A stretch of 64,000 bases of DNA from Xanthomonas arboricola pv. juglandis (GCF_001013475.1 NZ_JZEF01000006.1:62001-126000), one strand, 5' to 3'. Counted from the first letter of the stretch, positions 29,175-38,907 are shown. A program made the numbers and translations. Notes: generated by a model from the sequence alone, not told the origin.

Positions 29175-30446
29175 TCATGGCCCCACCTGCGCAGCGCTGT
29201 CGGCCACGAACGGCTGCCCGGTCAGGCGCTGGATTTCGATCAATGCGGTCTGCGCTTCCAACGCGGCGGCCAGTTGCTGCTGGCGTGCATCGCTGCGCTG
29301 TGCCTGCAGCTGCGCCCAGTCCAGATAACTGGTGGCGCCGGCGCGGTACGCGCGCTCGGCGGCGGCATCGGCGCGCGCAAGTGCGGGCAACACATCGCTG
29401 CGCATGCGCGCCACTTCCAGCTGCGCGGCGCGGTAGCGGCCATGCGCGTCGGCCAGCGTGGTGTAGAGCGTCAGTGCCTGCGATTGGCGTTCGATCTCCA
29501 GTAACGACAGCTCAGCTTCGGCGGCGCGGATCTCCGGTTGCGCACGCGCGGCGCTGCCCAACGCCAGCGAGACGCTGCCCAGCAGTGCGGTGGCGTCGTT
29601 GGCTTCGAGCCGGCGCACGCCCACCTGCCAGTCCAGGTCCGGGCGTGCCTGGCTGCGTGCCAGCCGCACCCGTGCCTCGCGCACGCGCTGCTCACCAGTC
29701 AAGCGCGCCAGTTCGGGGGTGGCATCGAGCAGCTGCGCCAGCACCTCGAACTCGGGAATCGCCGGCAGCTGCAATGGGTCGCCGGTGACATCGCCAAAGT
29801 CCGGCGTGCGCTGGCCCCACAGCACCGCCAGCTGGCGGCGTGCGGCCAGCAGCTCCTGCTGGGCGCGATCGCGCTCTAGTTCCGCGCGCGCCTGCAGGGC
29901 CTGGGCGGTCAGCAGCACCGATTCGGGCGATGCGCCGGCCTGTAGCCGCTGGCGCGCGGCACTGACGGTGCGTTGGCGCTGGGCCAGGGTTTCCAGCGCG
30001 GCCGCATGCCGTTGCGCGGCCATGCCGATGGACAGATAGCGCAGGGCGACTTCGGCCAGCACGTCCAGGCGCGCCAGCGCCCGCTGCGGTGCAAGTGCGT
30101 CGATGCGTGCCTGGGCCAGGGTGCGGCGCGCGTCCAGCTTGCCGCCACGTTCCAGCACGCCAGCCAGGGTGACGGTGAGTTCGGCCTGGTCCAGCGCGCG
30201 GGTCGGGCCGCTGCCGAACACGTTTTCCAGTTCGGCGCCGGTGCGCAACGGCGGACGCAACGCGTCGCGCTCGGCGTCGGCGGTGAGGACCGCGCGCTGA
30301 CCATCGGCCAGACGCAGGTCGGGGTGCTGCCGGGCGACGCGCGCGATGGCGTCGTCCAGGGTCAGCACGGGCTTGGGCGGTACGTCCTGCGCCATGGCGC
30401 ACGGCACGACCGCGAAGACGGCAAGTGCCGTCAGTCGCAACCACAT
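29175..30446 (-). CDS. czcC: Heavy-metal efflux outer-membrane channel (CzcC, TolC family)
   Basis: Outer-membrane factor of 423 residues with a signal peptide (ALAVFAVVPCAMAQ). Two OEP repeats follow, with LTLDDAIARVARQHPDLRLA in the first half and ELARLTGEQRVREARVRLARSQARPDL in the second. Long helical stretches such as ARARADAAAERAYRAG support the TolC fold. It forms the exit duct for the CzcA pump. 209 bp lie between its stop and czcB; the leader of czcB occupies part of it. Confidence 0.92.
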   Translation of the reverse strand: MWLRLTALAVFAVVPCAMAQDVPPKPVLTLDDAIARVARQHPDLRLADGQRAVLTADAERDALRPPLRTGAELENVFGSGPTRALDQAELTVTLAGVLERGGKLDARRTLAQARIDALAPQRALARLDVLAEVALRYLSIGMAAQRHAAALETLAQRQRTVSAARQRLQAGASPESVLLTAQALQARAELERDRAQQELLAARRQLAVLWGQRTPDFGDVTGDPLQLPAIPEFEVLAQLLDATPELARLTGEQRVREARVRLARSQARPDLDWQVGVRRLEANDATALLGSVSLALGSAARAQPEIRAAEAELSLLEIERQSQALTLYTTLADAHGRYRAAQLEVARMRSDVLPALARADAAAERAYRAGATSYLDWAQLQAQRSDARQQQLAAALEAQTALIEIQRLTGQPFVADSAAQVGP

Positions 30447-30501
30447 GAGGGTGTCTCCGGAATCGGGATCGATGGACAGGCCGGCAGCTGCCGGCGATGC
30501 A

Positions 30502-30885
30502 TCAGGCCGCGATCGGGGGACGCAATCCGGTCTCGCTCAGATGCGAGCGGTAGTACGCAAGCACGGCCACGGGCTGGGCCTGCGTGTGCGTGGACAGCGG
30601 CAGCCAGGCCAGCGCCGGCAAGACGGCCGGATTCTGGCCGTGGCAGTAGCCGCTATGCATCAGGGCGTGCATCAGGCCGGCCCCATCGCGCTCGCCGGCA
30701 TCGCCTTCGTCGGCGCCGTCATGACCGTGCGGCGCGGTGTCTTCCAGGTGCATCTGGTCGTGCGCCAGCGCATGCACATCGCCCAGCGCGCAGGCCACCG
30801 GTGCGACCAACACGCCCATGGCCAGCACCGCCAGCGCCATCAGGCGCAGCAAGGGGTGCAACAGGCGGGCGCGACGCAGCAGCAT
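30502..30885 (-). CDS. CzcI-like histidine-rich periplasmic protein
   Basis: 127 residues, first gene of the czc operon. A signal peptide-like start (LMALAVLAMGVLVAPVACA) is followed by a histidine/acid-rich segment (HALAHDQMHLEDTAPHGHDG) and HALMHSGYCHGQN. The layout resembles CzcI-type small periplasmic proteins that open many czc operons and are thought to sense or buffer metal. I cannot assign a family firmly. Its 5' end is partly duplicated at 31139-31178 between REP elements. Confidence 0.75.
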   Translation of the reverse strand: MLLRRARLLHPLLRLMALAVLAMGVLVAPVACALGDVHALAHDQMHLEDTAPHGHDGADEGDAGERDGAGLMHALMHSGYCHGQNPAVLPALAWLPLSTHTQAQPVAVLAYYRSHLSETGLRPPIAA

Positions 30886-30948
30886 GGGCGCAGCGTATCG
30901 GGGCCGGGGGAGTTACACAATCGCATGCACGGCCTGGCACGCAGCGTC

Positions 30949-31117
30949 GTAGGAGCGGACCTGGCCGCGACGCCGTCCGGTCAAATCGATGGCATCACAC
31001 CAGGATGCCGGTTGCGCGCGCACAGCGCGCGTAACGTCGGTCGCCAGCGATCACCTGATGATTCAAGCCAGGACGGCGCCAGGGTCGGGACGGCGTCGCG
31101 GCCGGGTCCGCTCCTAC
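30949..31117. repeat. REPIN 1 upstream of the czc operon
   Basis: Inverted pair of REP elements: left arm 30949-30978 (GTAGGAGCGGACCTGG...), right arm 31088-31117, 30 bp each with one mismatch. The internal hairpin of each arm pairs GCGG with CCGC. Spacer about 110 bp. Confidence 0.8.
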
Positions 31118-31325
31118 GTGGAGCGGACCGTTTGGCCAGCGCCATCAGACGCAACAGGCGAGCGCGACGCAGCAACACGGACAGCCGTAGGAGCGGACCT
31201 GGCCGCGACAGCGCCCGGGCCGGCGAGAAGCTGCCGACGATTACCTGGACCTGGGATCGAGGCCAGGACGGCGCCAGGGTCGGGACGGCGTCGCGGCCGG
31301 GTCCGCTCCTACGTGGAGCGGACCG
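31067..31325. repeat. 64-bp direct repeat with a duplicated gene start between the copies
   Basis: Identical 64-bp blocks at 31067-31130 and 31262-31325, both including the right arm of a REPIN and the following CGTGGAGCGGACCG. Between them, 31139-31178 is a near copy of the first codons of the czcI-like gene (compare 30834-30893), with a short deletion. This fits a duplication of a unit that included the gene start and REPIN. Confidence 0.8.
31187..31312. repeat. REPIN 2 upstream of the czc operon
   Basis: Second inverted REP pair: left arm from 31187 (GTAGGAGCGGACCTGGCCGCGAC), right arm ending 31312. Near copy of REPIN 1. Promoter elements for the czc operon must lie within or among these repeats. 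Confidence 0.75.
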
Positions 31326-31335
31326 GTGGCCAGGG

Positions 31336-33156
31336 TCAGGGCGCGGCAGCCCTGGGCTTGGACGTTGCCGGGCGCGCCTTGCTCTCGGCGATAAACGCGC
31401 GCACCTGCTGCTCCAGCACCGGCAAGGTCACCGAGCCCTGCTTCAGCACCGCGTCGTGGAAGGCCTTGATGTCGAAGCGGTCGCCCAGTTCCTGTTCGGC
31501 CTCGGCACGCAGCTTGACGATGCTGATCTCGCCCAGCTTGTAGCTCAGCGCCTGGCCGGGCCAGGAGATGTAGCGGTCCACCTCGGTGGTGACCTCGTGC
31601 TCGCTCAGCGCGGTGCGGTCGCGCAGGTAGGCCAGCGCCTGCTCGCGGCTCCAGCCGTCGTGGTGCACGCCGGTGTCGATCACCAGCCGGCAGGCGCGCC
31701 ACATCTCATAAGTGAGCCGGCCGAATTCCTCGTACGGGGTCTCGTAGATGCCCATCTCCTGGCCGAGCTTTTCGGTGTACAGCGCCCAGCCTTCGCCGTA
31801 GGCGGAGATGTAGTTCTCGCGGCGAAACGCCGGCTGGTCGCCCTGCTCCAGCGCCAGCGAGCCCTGCAGCGAATGCCCGGGCGAGGACTCGTGCAGGGTC
31901 AGCGCCGGCAGGTTGTACAACGGCCGCGACGGCAGGTTGTAGGTATTGACCCAGTAAGTGGTGGCGCCGCCGCGGCCGGCGGTCCAGAACGGGGCGATAT
32001 CGTCCGGCACCGGCTTGATGGTGAAGCGCCCGCGCGGCAGCGTGCCGATGAACTTGCCGACCTGCCCGTCCACCCGCTTGGAAATCCACGCGGCGCGATC
32101 GAGCAGTTCCTGCGGGGTCTTGGCGTAGAACTGCGGGTCGGTGCGCAGGAAGCTCAGGAACTGCGCGAAGCTACCCTTGAAACCGACCTGCTGGATGATC
32201 GCGTCCATCTGCGCCTGGATGCGCGCCACCTCGTCCAGGCCGATCTTGTGGATCTGCTCCGGAGTCAGATCCAGCGTGGTGTATTCGCGGATCTGCTGGC
32301 GATAGAACGCCTTGCCGTCGGGCAGCGCTTCGGCCGCCAGCGAGGTGCGCGCCTTGGACATGTACTCGTCGCGGAAAAAGCTCAGCAGCTTGCTGTAGGC
32401 CGGCAGCACGGCCGTGCTCAGCGCGGCCTCGGCCTGTTCGCGCAACTGTGCCTGTTCGGGAGCGGGGATCTGCGCCGGCAGCTGCTTGAACGGCGCGTAG
32501 AAGCTGGACCCGGTGGGATCCTTGACATCGGCCACGGTGGCGATGGAAACGTCGCGGCCATCCAGCACCGCGCGCGGCACGCTGAACCCGCGCGCCAGGC
32601 CGGCGCGCATGTTGGCGGTCTGCTGATCGAAGTAGCGCGGCACATCGTTGAGGCGCGCGATATAGGCGCGGTACTCGGCCGCAGTTTTCATCGGCCGCTG
32701 CGCCATGAAGCCGAGATTGGACCAGAACGAGCTGTCCGAATTGAACGGCATCTCGTACAGGCGCAGGCGCACCTCGGCGGCGAGGTTTTCCACCTGCGGG
32801 CGGTAGATGGCGTAGTTGACCTGGTTGGTGGGCGAGAGCTGTTTCGGGTCGATGCTGTCGAGCTGCTTGAGCACGCCGTCCCATACCGCCAGGCGCGCCT
32901 GCTGCGCGGCCGGGCCGACATCGGGCAGATGGGTGTTGTCGCCGGTGGTGTCGCTGTCTTCGTCGGCCTGGCCGGTCTCGGCCTGGCGCCAGCTCCACTC
33001 TTTTTCGTAGATGGCGCGGAAGCGCGCATCGGCGGGGCGCTCGGCGGTCAAAGTGGCAGGCGCCACTGGTGCCGGTGCGGCGGCCTGCGCCGAGGTGGCG
33101 GCGAAGCTTGCGCCCAGCAGGGCGAGCGAAAGTGCGGCGGCGAGAGGAGATGTCAC
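31336..33156 (-). CDS. DUF885 family secreted metallopeptidase-like protein
   Basis: 606 residues with a signal peptide (ALLGASFAATSAQAAAP). The C-terminal half holds a zinc-peptidase pattern, LHESSPGHSLQ followed about 30 residues later by SAYGEGWALYTEKLGQEMG, which together match the HExxPGH...EGWA arrangement of DUF885 proteins. These are distant relatives of M3-type peptidases. Acts in the periplasm or outside, probably on peptides; the substrate is unknown. It is a single gene, 138 bp from rsmG on the same strand. Confidence 0.88.
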   Translation of the reverse strand: MTSPLAAALSLALLGASFAATSAQAAAPAPVAPATLTAERPADARFRAIYEKEWSWRQAETGQADEDSDTTGDNTHLPDVGPAAQQARLAVWDGVLKQLDSIDPKQLSPTNQVNYAIYRPQVENLAAEVRLRLYEMPFNSDSSFWSNLGFMAQRPMKTAAEYRAYIARLNDVPRYFDQQTANMRAGLARGFSVPRAVLDGRDVSIATVADVKDPTGSSFYAPFKQLPAQIPAPEQAQLREQAEAALSTAVLPAYSKLLSFFRDEYMSKARTSLAAEALPDGKAFYRQQIREYTTLDLTPEQIHKIGLDEVARIQAQMDAIIQQVGFKGSFAQFLSFLRTDPQFYAKTPQELLDRAAWISKRVDGQVGKFIGTLPRGRFTIKPVPDDIAPFWTAGRGGATTYWVNTYNLPSRPLYNLPALTLHESSPGHSLQGSLALEQGDQPAFRRENYISAYGEGWALYTEKLGQEMGIYETPYEEFGRLTYEMWRACRLVIDTGVHHDGWSREQALAYLRDRTALSEHEVTTEVDRYISWPGQALSYKLGEISIVKLRAEAEQELGDRFDIKAFHDAVLKQGSVTLPVLEQQVRAFIAESKARPATSKPRAAAP

Positions 33157-33294
33157 GTGCGGGCGGCCTGCGTTCGGATCGAACGTTCGATCATGGCAGC
33201 CCGGGCGGCAGCTGCCATGGGCCGGAAGTCCCAGCGCGGCGATTGGGGATTGGGGTTGCAGAGTGAATGCGCGCGACCGGACAGGCCGGCCGCT

Positions 33295-33936
33295 TCAGCC
33301 TGCCTTGCGCACCACCACCAGATGCCGTTCGCCGTCCAGGCCGGGCACCTGCAGCGGATGCACCTCGCCCACCGTCCAGCCGGCGGGCAGCGCGGCGATC
33401 TCGTCGTGCGGGTAGACGCCCTTCATCGCCAGCAGGCTGCCGCCCGGGCGCAGCAGGTGGCCGCCGACGTCAATGATGCCGGCCAGCGTATCCAGCGCCC
33501 GCGCGGTGAGATGGTCGTAGGCGGCCGGCTCGTCCAGCGCCTCGGCGCGCGACTCGGCCACGCGCGCGTTGCCCAGCGCCAGCTGGCGCAGCGCCTCGCG
33601 CATGAAGCGGGCCTTCTTGCCGTTGCTTTCCACCAGGGTCACCTGCAGCTGCGGGCGGGTGATCGCCAGCGGGATGCCGGGCAGGCCGGGGCCGGTGCCC
33701 AGATCGGCCAGCGTGCCGCTGGCGATGTAGGGCTGCATGGCCAGCGAATCGAGCAGATGGCGGGTGACCATCTCGCGCGGGTCGCGCACGGCGGTGAGGT
33801 TGTAGGTCTTGTTCCAACGCACCAGCAGCGTCAGATAGCGCAACAACGGCGCGGCAAAGGCCGCATCCAGGGATTGGGCCTGCAGGCCGTTGGCCAGCGC
33901 AGCGGCTACATCGGGGGGAAGTGCGGCATCGTTCAT
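33295..33936 (-). CDS. rsmG: 16S rRNA (guanine-527-N7) methyltransferase
   Basis: S-adenosylmethionine-dependent methyltransferase of 213 residues (GidB). It methylates G527 of 16S rRNA; loss of the enzyme gives low-level streptomycin resistance in many bacteria. Motifs: [26 protein letters not shown], the AdoMet loop [29 protein letters not shown] and [13 protein letters not shown]. The start at 33936 matches the usual family length; the open frame upstream is not conserved. It stands alone, not beside mnmG. Confidence 0.96.
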   Translation of the reverse strand: MNDAALPPDVAAALANGLQAQSLDAAFAAPLLRYLTLLVRWNKTYNLTAVRDPREMVTRHLLDSLAMQPYIASGTLADLGTGPGLPGIPLAITRPQLQVTLVESNGKKARFMREALRQLALGNARVAESRAEALDEPAAYDHLTARALDTLAGIIDVGGHLLRPGGSLLAMKGVYPHDEIAALPAGWTVGEVHPLQVPGLDGERHLVVVRKAG

Positions 33937-34282
33937 CCCGCGATTATCGCAGCTGGCTGGCGTGCAGGTGCGGGCGTGACGCGCATGGTAGCGATGCGCG
34001 ACGCGTGAGCGCGTGGGCCGCAAGCCGACGTACGTGAACCTGCCCAGCACAATGTCCAGGCCTGCGATGCCGCAAGACCTGCCACCCACGCCAGCCGCCG
34101 CTGCACCGGCGTATGGGCATCGCTGTGGGCAGGGTCACCCGCCGCAGTGGCACACCCGTATCCGTATCCGCCATCGGCAGCCGATGACGCAGGCAAGCCT
34201 GCGCCAGCAGCGACACCACTGCCGCTGCCATTGAACGGACATCCGCCCGTCGCACTATGGTCGCGTTCGCCAGATCGCCTGT
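33937..34282. other. Intergenic region rsmG / phoD-like
   Basis: 346 bp between two divergent genes. GC-rich, no convincing gene, repeat or terminator seen. It should hold both promoters. Confidence 0.5.
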
Positions 34283-35917
34283 ATGCCCATGTCCTTGATC
34301 GACCCGTCGTCCGCATCGCCCCTGCCTGGCCCCGGCAACGCAGCTGCCGCCGTGGATCATGGCCGCCGCCGTCTTCTCATTGCTGGTGCCGGGCTGGCGG
34401 CCGCCGGACTGCTCAGCCCGTTCGCGCGGGCCAGCGGCAGCCCGGACCCGTTCACCCTGGGCGTGGCCGCGGGCGACCCGCTGGCCGACGGCTTTGTCAT
34501 CTGGACCCGGCTGGCGCCACGCCCGCTGGAGCCGGATGGACGCGGCGGACTGACCGCCCCGGTGCAGGTGCGCTGGCAGGTGGCCAGCGACCCGGGCATG
34601 CGCCACATCGTGCGCCAGGGCCAGACCGTCGCCAGCCCGGCCTGGGGCCATGCGGTGCATGTGGAGGTTGCCGGCCTGGCCGCCGATCGTCCGTACTGGT
34701 ACTGCTTCCAGGCGCTGGGCGCGCGTAGCGCCATCGGCAGCGCGCGCACCTTGCCGGCGCCGCACCAGTTGCCGGATGCCGCACGGCTGGGCTTTGTGTC
34801 CTGCTCGCACTGGGAGCTGGGCTATTTCAGCGCCTACCGCCACCTGGCCGCCGAACAGCCGGACCTGGTGTTCTTCCTCGGCGATTACATCTACGAATAC
34901 AGCAACCACGGCGAGGCAGCGCAGAAGATCGTGCGCCCGCATGGCAGCGGCGAATGCCTGGATCTGGCCGGCTACCGCAACCGCTATGCGCTGTACCGCA
35001 CTGACCCCGACCTGCAGGCACTGCACGCCGGCAGCGCCTGCGTGGCGACCTGGGACGACCACGAAGTGCAGAACGATTACGCCAACCGCTGGTCGCAGGA
35101 CCCGTCGATTACGGTCGACACCTTCCTGGCCCGGCGCGCAGCCGCCTACCGTGCCTTTTACGAACACTTCCCGCTGCGCGCACGCAATCGCCCACACGGC
35201 GCCGACATGCGCATCTACCGCTCGCTGGACTACGGCCAGCTGGCGCGCTTCTACGTGCTCGACGGGCGCCAGTACCGCAGCGAACAACCCTGCCCGCAGG
35301 CCAACGGCTGGCGCGGCGGGCATGTGGTGGACGACAGCTGCCACGAACGCACCGACTCACGCCGCAGCATGCTCGGCTGGGAACAGGAGCGCTGGCTGCA
35401 TGGCGCCTTCGCACAATCGCCCGCGCGCTGGAACGTGATTGCGCAGGATCTATTGGTGGCACCGATGAACCAGCACGGCCGCGACGGCGTGCTCGGGCAC
35501 TGGACCGACGGCTGGGACGGCTACCCGGCGACGCGCACGCGCATGCTCGATGCAATTACCAGGACCCGACTGCGCAACCCGGTGTTCTGGGGCGGCGACA
35601 TCCACTCGTACTGGGTCACCGATCTGAAGGCCGATCCGGCCAATCCCGACTCGCCGACGCTGGCCACCGAATTCGTCGGCACCTCGATCACCTCCGACGG
35701 CCAGAGCAACGCCGAGCTGCAACAGACCATGGCGCTCAATCCGCACGTGCACTACGCCGAAGGCGAAACCCGCGGCTATGTCTCGGTGAAGCTGACACCG
35801 GGCCGGATGGACACGCGCCTGCAAGGCATCTCCGATCGCCGCGACCGCGATGCCACGGTCTCAACGTTGAAGCGCTTCGTGGTCGAAGACGGCAAGGCCG
35901 GTGCGGTGGAGGCGTGA
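34283..35917 (+). CDS. PhoD-family alkaline phosphatase, Tat-exported (first copy)
   Basis: 544 residues. The N-terminus has a twin-arginine signal (HGRRRLLIAGAGLAAAGLL). The PhoD N domain follows (FTLGVAAGDPLADGFVIWTRLAP), then the metallophosphatase domain: FVSCSHWELGYFSAYRHLA, FFLGDYIYEY, TWDDHEVQNDYANRW and FWGGDIHSYWV. These supply the calcium/iron ligands of PhoD phosphodiesterases/phosphatases. It likely releases phosphate from organic esters in the periplasm. An alternative start two codons later is possible. A second member of the family lies 262 bp downstream. Confidence 0.92.
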   Translation: MPMSLIDPSSASPLPGPGNAAAAVDHGRRRLLIAGAGLAAAGLLSPFARASGSPDPFTLGVAAGDPLADGFVIWTRLAPRPLEPDGRGGLTAPVQVRWQVASDPGMRHIVRQGQTVASPAWGHAVHVEVAGLAADRPYWYCFQALGARSAIGSARTLPAPHQLPDAARLGFVSCSHWELGYFSAYRHLAAEQPDLVFFLGDYIYEYSNHGEAAQKIVRPHGSGECLDLAGYRNRYALYRTDPDLQALHAGSACVATWDDHEVQNDYANRWSQDPSITVDTFLARRAAAYRAFYEHFPLRARNRPHGADMRIYRSLDYGQLARFYVLDGRQYRSEQPCPQANGWRGGHVVDDSCHERTDSRRSMLGWEQERWLHGAFAQSPARWNVIAQDLLVAPMNQHGRDGVLGHWTDGWDGYPATRTRMLDAITRTRLRNPVFWGGDIHSYWVTDLKADPANPDSPTLATEFVGTSITSDGQSNAELQQTMALNPHVHYAEGETRGYVSVKLTPGRMDTRLQGISDRRDRDATVSTLKRFVVEDGKAGAVEA

Positions 35918-36179
35918 GCCTGCGCTGCGCTGCCGCGGGTGGCGGCGCAGCGCAGGCTCACCATCCACCACAACTTGCCTTTGCCGATCTCCACGACTGT
36001 CGCAGCACGCGTGAACCGCCTTGCCACGACCTTGCCGCGCAGAGCTTGCGGTGCGTGCTGCACAACGCGGTGACTGCATCCATCCCCACAGGCCGGGCGC
36101 GTCGTGCAGCGCAATGGACACGCGCCGGTAAGACGGCGGCGCTATATCTGGGCGCCGCTGCCAGACGTTCGAGGATGCC

Positions 36180-37766
36180 ATGACCGCCTCCGATCCCGCC
36201 CGCCGCCGCGTATTGCAAGGGCTGGGTGCCGGCCTGTTGTTGCCGGCCACTGCCGGTTGGTCCGCGCGCAGTCTGGCTGCGCCGTCCGGGCGGCCGCTGA
36301 TCACCGATGGGGTGCAGAGCGGCGATGTCGTGGATGGCCGGGCGTTGCTATGGAGTCGCTGCGATCGGCCGGCGCGGCTGCGGGTGGAATGGGATACGCG
36401 CCCGAGCCTGCGTCAGGCGCGTCGCGTGGATGGCCCGATGGCTTCGCCAGCGCACGATTTCACTGCGCGGGTGGATCTGGGCGCATTGCCGCGCGATCAG
36501 GACATCTTCTACCGGGTGCGCTTCGAAGATGCCGACAACGGCGTCTTGGGCGCACCGGTGCACGGCCATCTGCGCAGTGCGCCGCAGGCGCGTGGCGATG
36601 TGCGCTTTGTCTGGAGTGGCGACACCGTCGGCCAGGGCTTCGGCATCAATCCGGACATCGGCGGCATGCGTATCTACAGCGCGATGCGCGAGCGCAACCC
36701 GGATTTCTTCCTGCACAGCGGCGACACCATCTATGCCGACGGCCCGATCCCGGCCGAGCTGATCGTGGAAGAGGGCAGGCGCTGGCGCAACCTCACCACT
36801 GCGGCCAAGAGCAAGGTGGCCGAAACGCTGGACGAATTCCGCGGCAACTACCGCTACAACCTGCTCGATGAGCATGTGCGTCGCTTCAATGCCGAGGTGG
36901 CGCAGGTCTGGCAATGGGACGACCACGAAACCACCAACAACTGGTCGCCCGGCAAGCAGTTGGACGAGCGCTATCAGGTGCGCGATATCGGGGTGCTCGC
37001 CGGTCGTGCGCGTCAGGCATTTCTGGAATACGCGCCGATGCGCGGTGTGCATGCCGATGGCAACGGGCGCATCTACCGCAAGATCAGTTACGGCCCGCTG
37101 CTGGATGTATTCGTGCTGGACATGCGCAGCTATCGCGGCGCCAACAGCGACAACCTGCAGCCGCAACCGAGAGCGGACGCGGCCTTTCTGGGGCCGCGGC
37201 AACTGGCCTGGCTGCAGCGCGAACTGGCCGGCTCGCGCGCGCAATGGAAGGTGATTGCCGCCGACATGCCGATAGGCCTGCAGGTGCCCGATGGGCAGGA
37301 CGCCGCAGGCCGCGCGCGCTGGGAGGCGATCGCCAACGGCGATCCGGGCGTGCCGCGTGGACGCGAACAGGAGATCGCCACGCTGCTGCGTTTCATCAGC
37401 ACAGCGCGCATTCGCAATACGCTGTGGCTGACCGCCGATGTGCATTATTGCGCGGCGCATTACTACCACCCGGATCGGGCGGCGTTTCAGCAATTCGAAC
37501 CGTTCTGGGAGTTCGTGGCCGGCCCGCTCAATGCCGGCAGCTTCGGCCCGAATGCACTCGATGCCACCTTTGGCCCGACGGTGATCTTCCAGAAAGCACC
37601 GCCGGCGCCCAACCTGTCGCCACTGGCAGGATTTCAGTTCTTTGGCGAAGTGGAGATCGATGCACGCACCGGCGTGCTGACGGTGACCTTGCGCAATCTG
37701 GATGGGGTGGCGCAGTTCCGTCAGCCGATTTTGCCGCACGCTGCGACGCGGCCGGAACATGCCTGA
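36180..37766 (+). CDS. PhoD-family alkaline phosphatase, Tat-exported (second copy)
   Basis: 528 residues with a twin-arginine signal (ARRRVLQGLGAGLLLPATAG). PhoD N domain: ITDGVQSGDVVDGRALLWSRCDRPARL. Catalytic domain: FVWSGDTVGQGFGINPDIGG, FFLHSGDTIYADGP, VWQWDDHETTNNWSPGKQ and LTADVHYCAAHYY. It differs from the first copy throughout, including GD.H motif context, so this is an old paralogue and not a recent tandem duplication. Substrate not known. The 262 bp between the copies hold no gene. Confidence 0.92.
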   Translation: MTASDPARRRVLQGLGAGLLLPATAGWSARSLAAPSGRPLITDGVQSGDVVDGRALLWSRCDRPARLRVEWDTRPSLRQARRVDGPMASPAHDFTARVDLGALPRDQDIFYRVRFEDADNGVLGAPVHGHLRSAPQARGDVRFVWSGDTVGQGFGINPDIGGMRIYSAMRERNPDFFLHSGDTIYADGPIPAELIVEEGRRWRNLTTAAKSKVAETLDEFRGNYRYNLLDEHVRRFNAEVAQVWQWDDHETTNNWSPGKQLDERYQVRDIGVLAGRARQAFLEYAPMRGVHADGNGRIYRKISYGPLLDVFVLDMRSYRGANSDNLQPQPRADAAFLGPRQLAWLQRELAGSRAQWKVIAADMPIGLQVPDGQDAAGRARWEAIANGDPGVPRGREQEIATLLRFISTARIRNTLWLTADVHYCAAHYYHPDRAAFQQFEPFWEFVAGPLNAGSFGPNALDATFGPTVIFQKAPPAPNLSPLAGFQFFGEVEIDARTGVLTVTLRNLDGVAQFRQPILPHAATRPEHA

Positions 37767-37877
37767 GACGTCGGTCGGGCCAGCAACGCAAGCATCCATG
37801 TCAGGCACGTGCTGCACCCCGATACAGGACGCAGCGCGCACCTGCTCTGCAGCCACGCAGTAAAGCGATCTCCGTGC

Positions 37878-38492
37878 CTATTCGGCCGGCAACGGGTAGA
37901 ACGCCAGCGCGGCGCGGCAGTCCGGTGCAGCCCACCATTCGTGCAACTGCCATTGCGCGGCATGGCCGAGCGCGGGGTCGCACCACTGCAACTGCAACGC
38001 GCCGTCGGGTGCCACTGCGTAGGCAAGCCGATGCAGGCCAAACGACAGGCCATGCCCGTACGCCTTGAGCAGCGCTTCCTTGGCGCACCACAGGCGAAAA
38101 AACAGCGCCTGTTGCGCGTCCGGCTGCAGGCCGGCCAGCAATGCGATTTCGTCGGCATGGAAAAATCGCTGCGCGATTTCCAGCAGACGTGGGCGTGCGC
38201 GGATGCGTTCCAGATCCACGCCCAGCCGCACGCCCTGCCCCAGGCCGACCAGCAGGTAGTCGCCGCTATGGCTCCAGCCGGTGTCCCGGTCGGGCAGGGC
38301 CGGCTGCAGCGACGGCCGCCCGCGCTCGTCGCGCCGCAGCGGCACCTGGGCGGGTTGCAGCGCCAGGGCCTGGCCCAGCAACTCGCGCGCCTGCGGTTCG
38401 CCACGCTCGCCATGCCGGTGCGGGCGCAGCCACAGCTGCACAGGGCCGATATGCCAGCTTGCGTGCGCTGTCACGCTGCGTGCACCAAGCAC
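37878..38492 (-). CDS. 4'-phosphopantetheinyl transferase
   Basis: Sfp/HetI-type enzyme of 204 residues that moves phosphopantetheine from CoA to a carrier-protein serine. Both signature blocks are present: GVDLERIRARP with Mg ligands Asp93 and Glu95, and FFRLWCAKEALLKAYGHGL (Trp135, Lys138, Glu139, Lys143). SWSHSGDYL-like TGWSHSGDYLLVGL precedes. Small size suggests a carrier-protein holo-synthase of broad range. No polyketide or peptide synthase is nearby, so the partner is elsewhere. A GTG six codons in (38474) is an alternative start. Confidence 0.88.
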   Translation of the reverse strand: MLGARSVTAHASWHIGPVQLWLRPHRHGERGEPQARELLGQALALQPAQVPLRRDERGRPSLQPALPDRDTGWSHSGDYLLVGLGQGVRLGVDLERIRARPRLLEIAQRFFHADEIALLAGLQPDAQQALFFRLWCAKEALLKAYGHGLSFGLHRLAYAVAPDGALQLQWCDPALGHAAQWQLHEWWAAPDCRAALAFYPLPAE

Positions 38493-38600
38493 AACAGCCG
38501 CATGCGCGTGCGACCGCGCTCGACAGTCACTTCACGCCGGCCTGCGTTGAATGGCGCCCATGCACTACTTCCGGTGCGATCGCATGAGGAGTTCGGCAAC

Positions 38601-38852
38601 ATGGGCATCATCATCTGGTTGATCGTCGGCGGCATCGTGGGTTGGCTGGCCAGCATCATCATGCGTCGCGATGCGCAGCAAGGCATCATTCTCAATATCG
38701 TGGTCGGCATCGTCGGCGCGCTGATTGCCGGGTTCCTGTTCGGTGGCGGTATCAATCAAGCCATCACGCTGTGGACCTTCGTGTGGTCGCTGGTGGGTGC
38801 GGTGATCCTGCTGGCGATCGTCAATCTGTTTACCCGTGGCCGCGTGCGCTAA
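38601..38852 (+). CDS. GlsB/YeaQ/YmgE family membrane protein
   Basis: 83 residues with three membrane helices (about 2-19, 27-48, 55-76). Glycine-rich motifs GGIVGWLASIIMRRD and IVGIVGALIAGFLFGG are typical of the transglycosylase-associated protein family, which is induced by stress in enterobacteria. Function is not established. GAGG lies upstream of the ATG. It ends 25 bp before a bidirectional hairpin shared with the convergent GFA gene. Confidence 0.9.
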   Translation: MGIIIWLIVGGIVGWLASIIMRRDAQQGIILNIVVGIVGALIAGFLFGGGINQAITLWTFVWSLVGAVILLAIVNLFTRGRVR

Positions 38853-38877
38853 GCACGCATCCACTGATGGAACATCC

Positions 38878-38901
38878 AACGCCCGGGCTTGCCCGGGCGT
38901 T
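38878..38901. terminator. Bidirectional terminator
   Basis: Hairpin AACGCCCGGGC-TT-GCCCGGGCGTT with T-rich sequence after it (GTCGTTT). It lies between two convergent genes and can serve both. Confidence 0.8.
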
Positions 38902-38907
38902 GTCGTT

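Noticed and set aside
30346..34008. 1220-codon plus-strand frame
   Set aside because: Runs across several minus-strand genes and REPINs with no domain; composition artefact.
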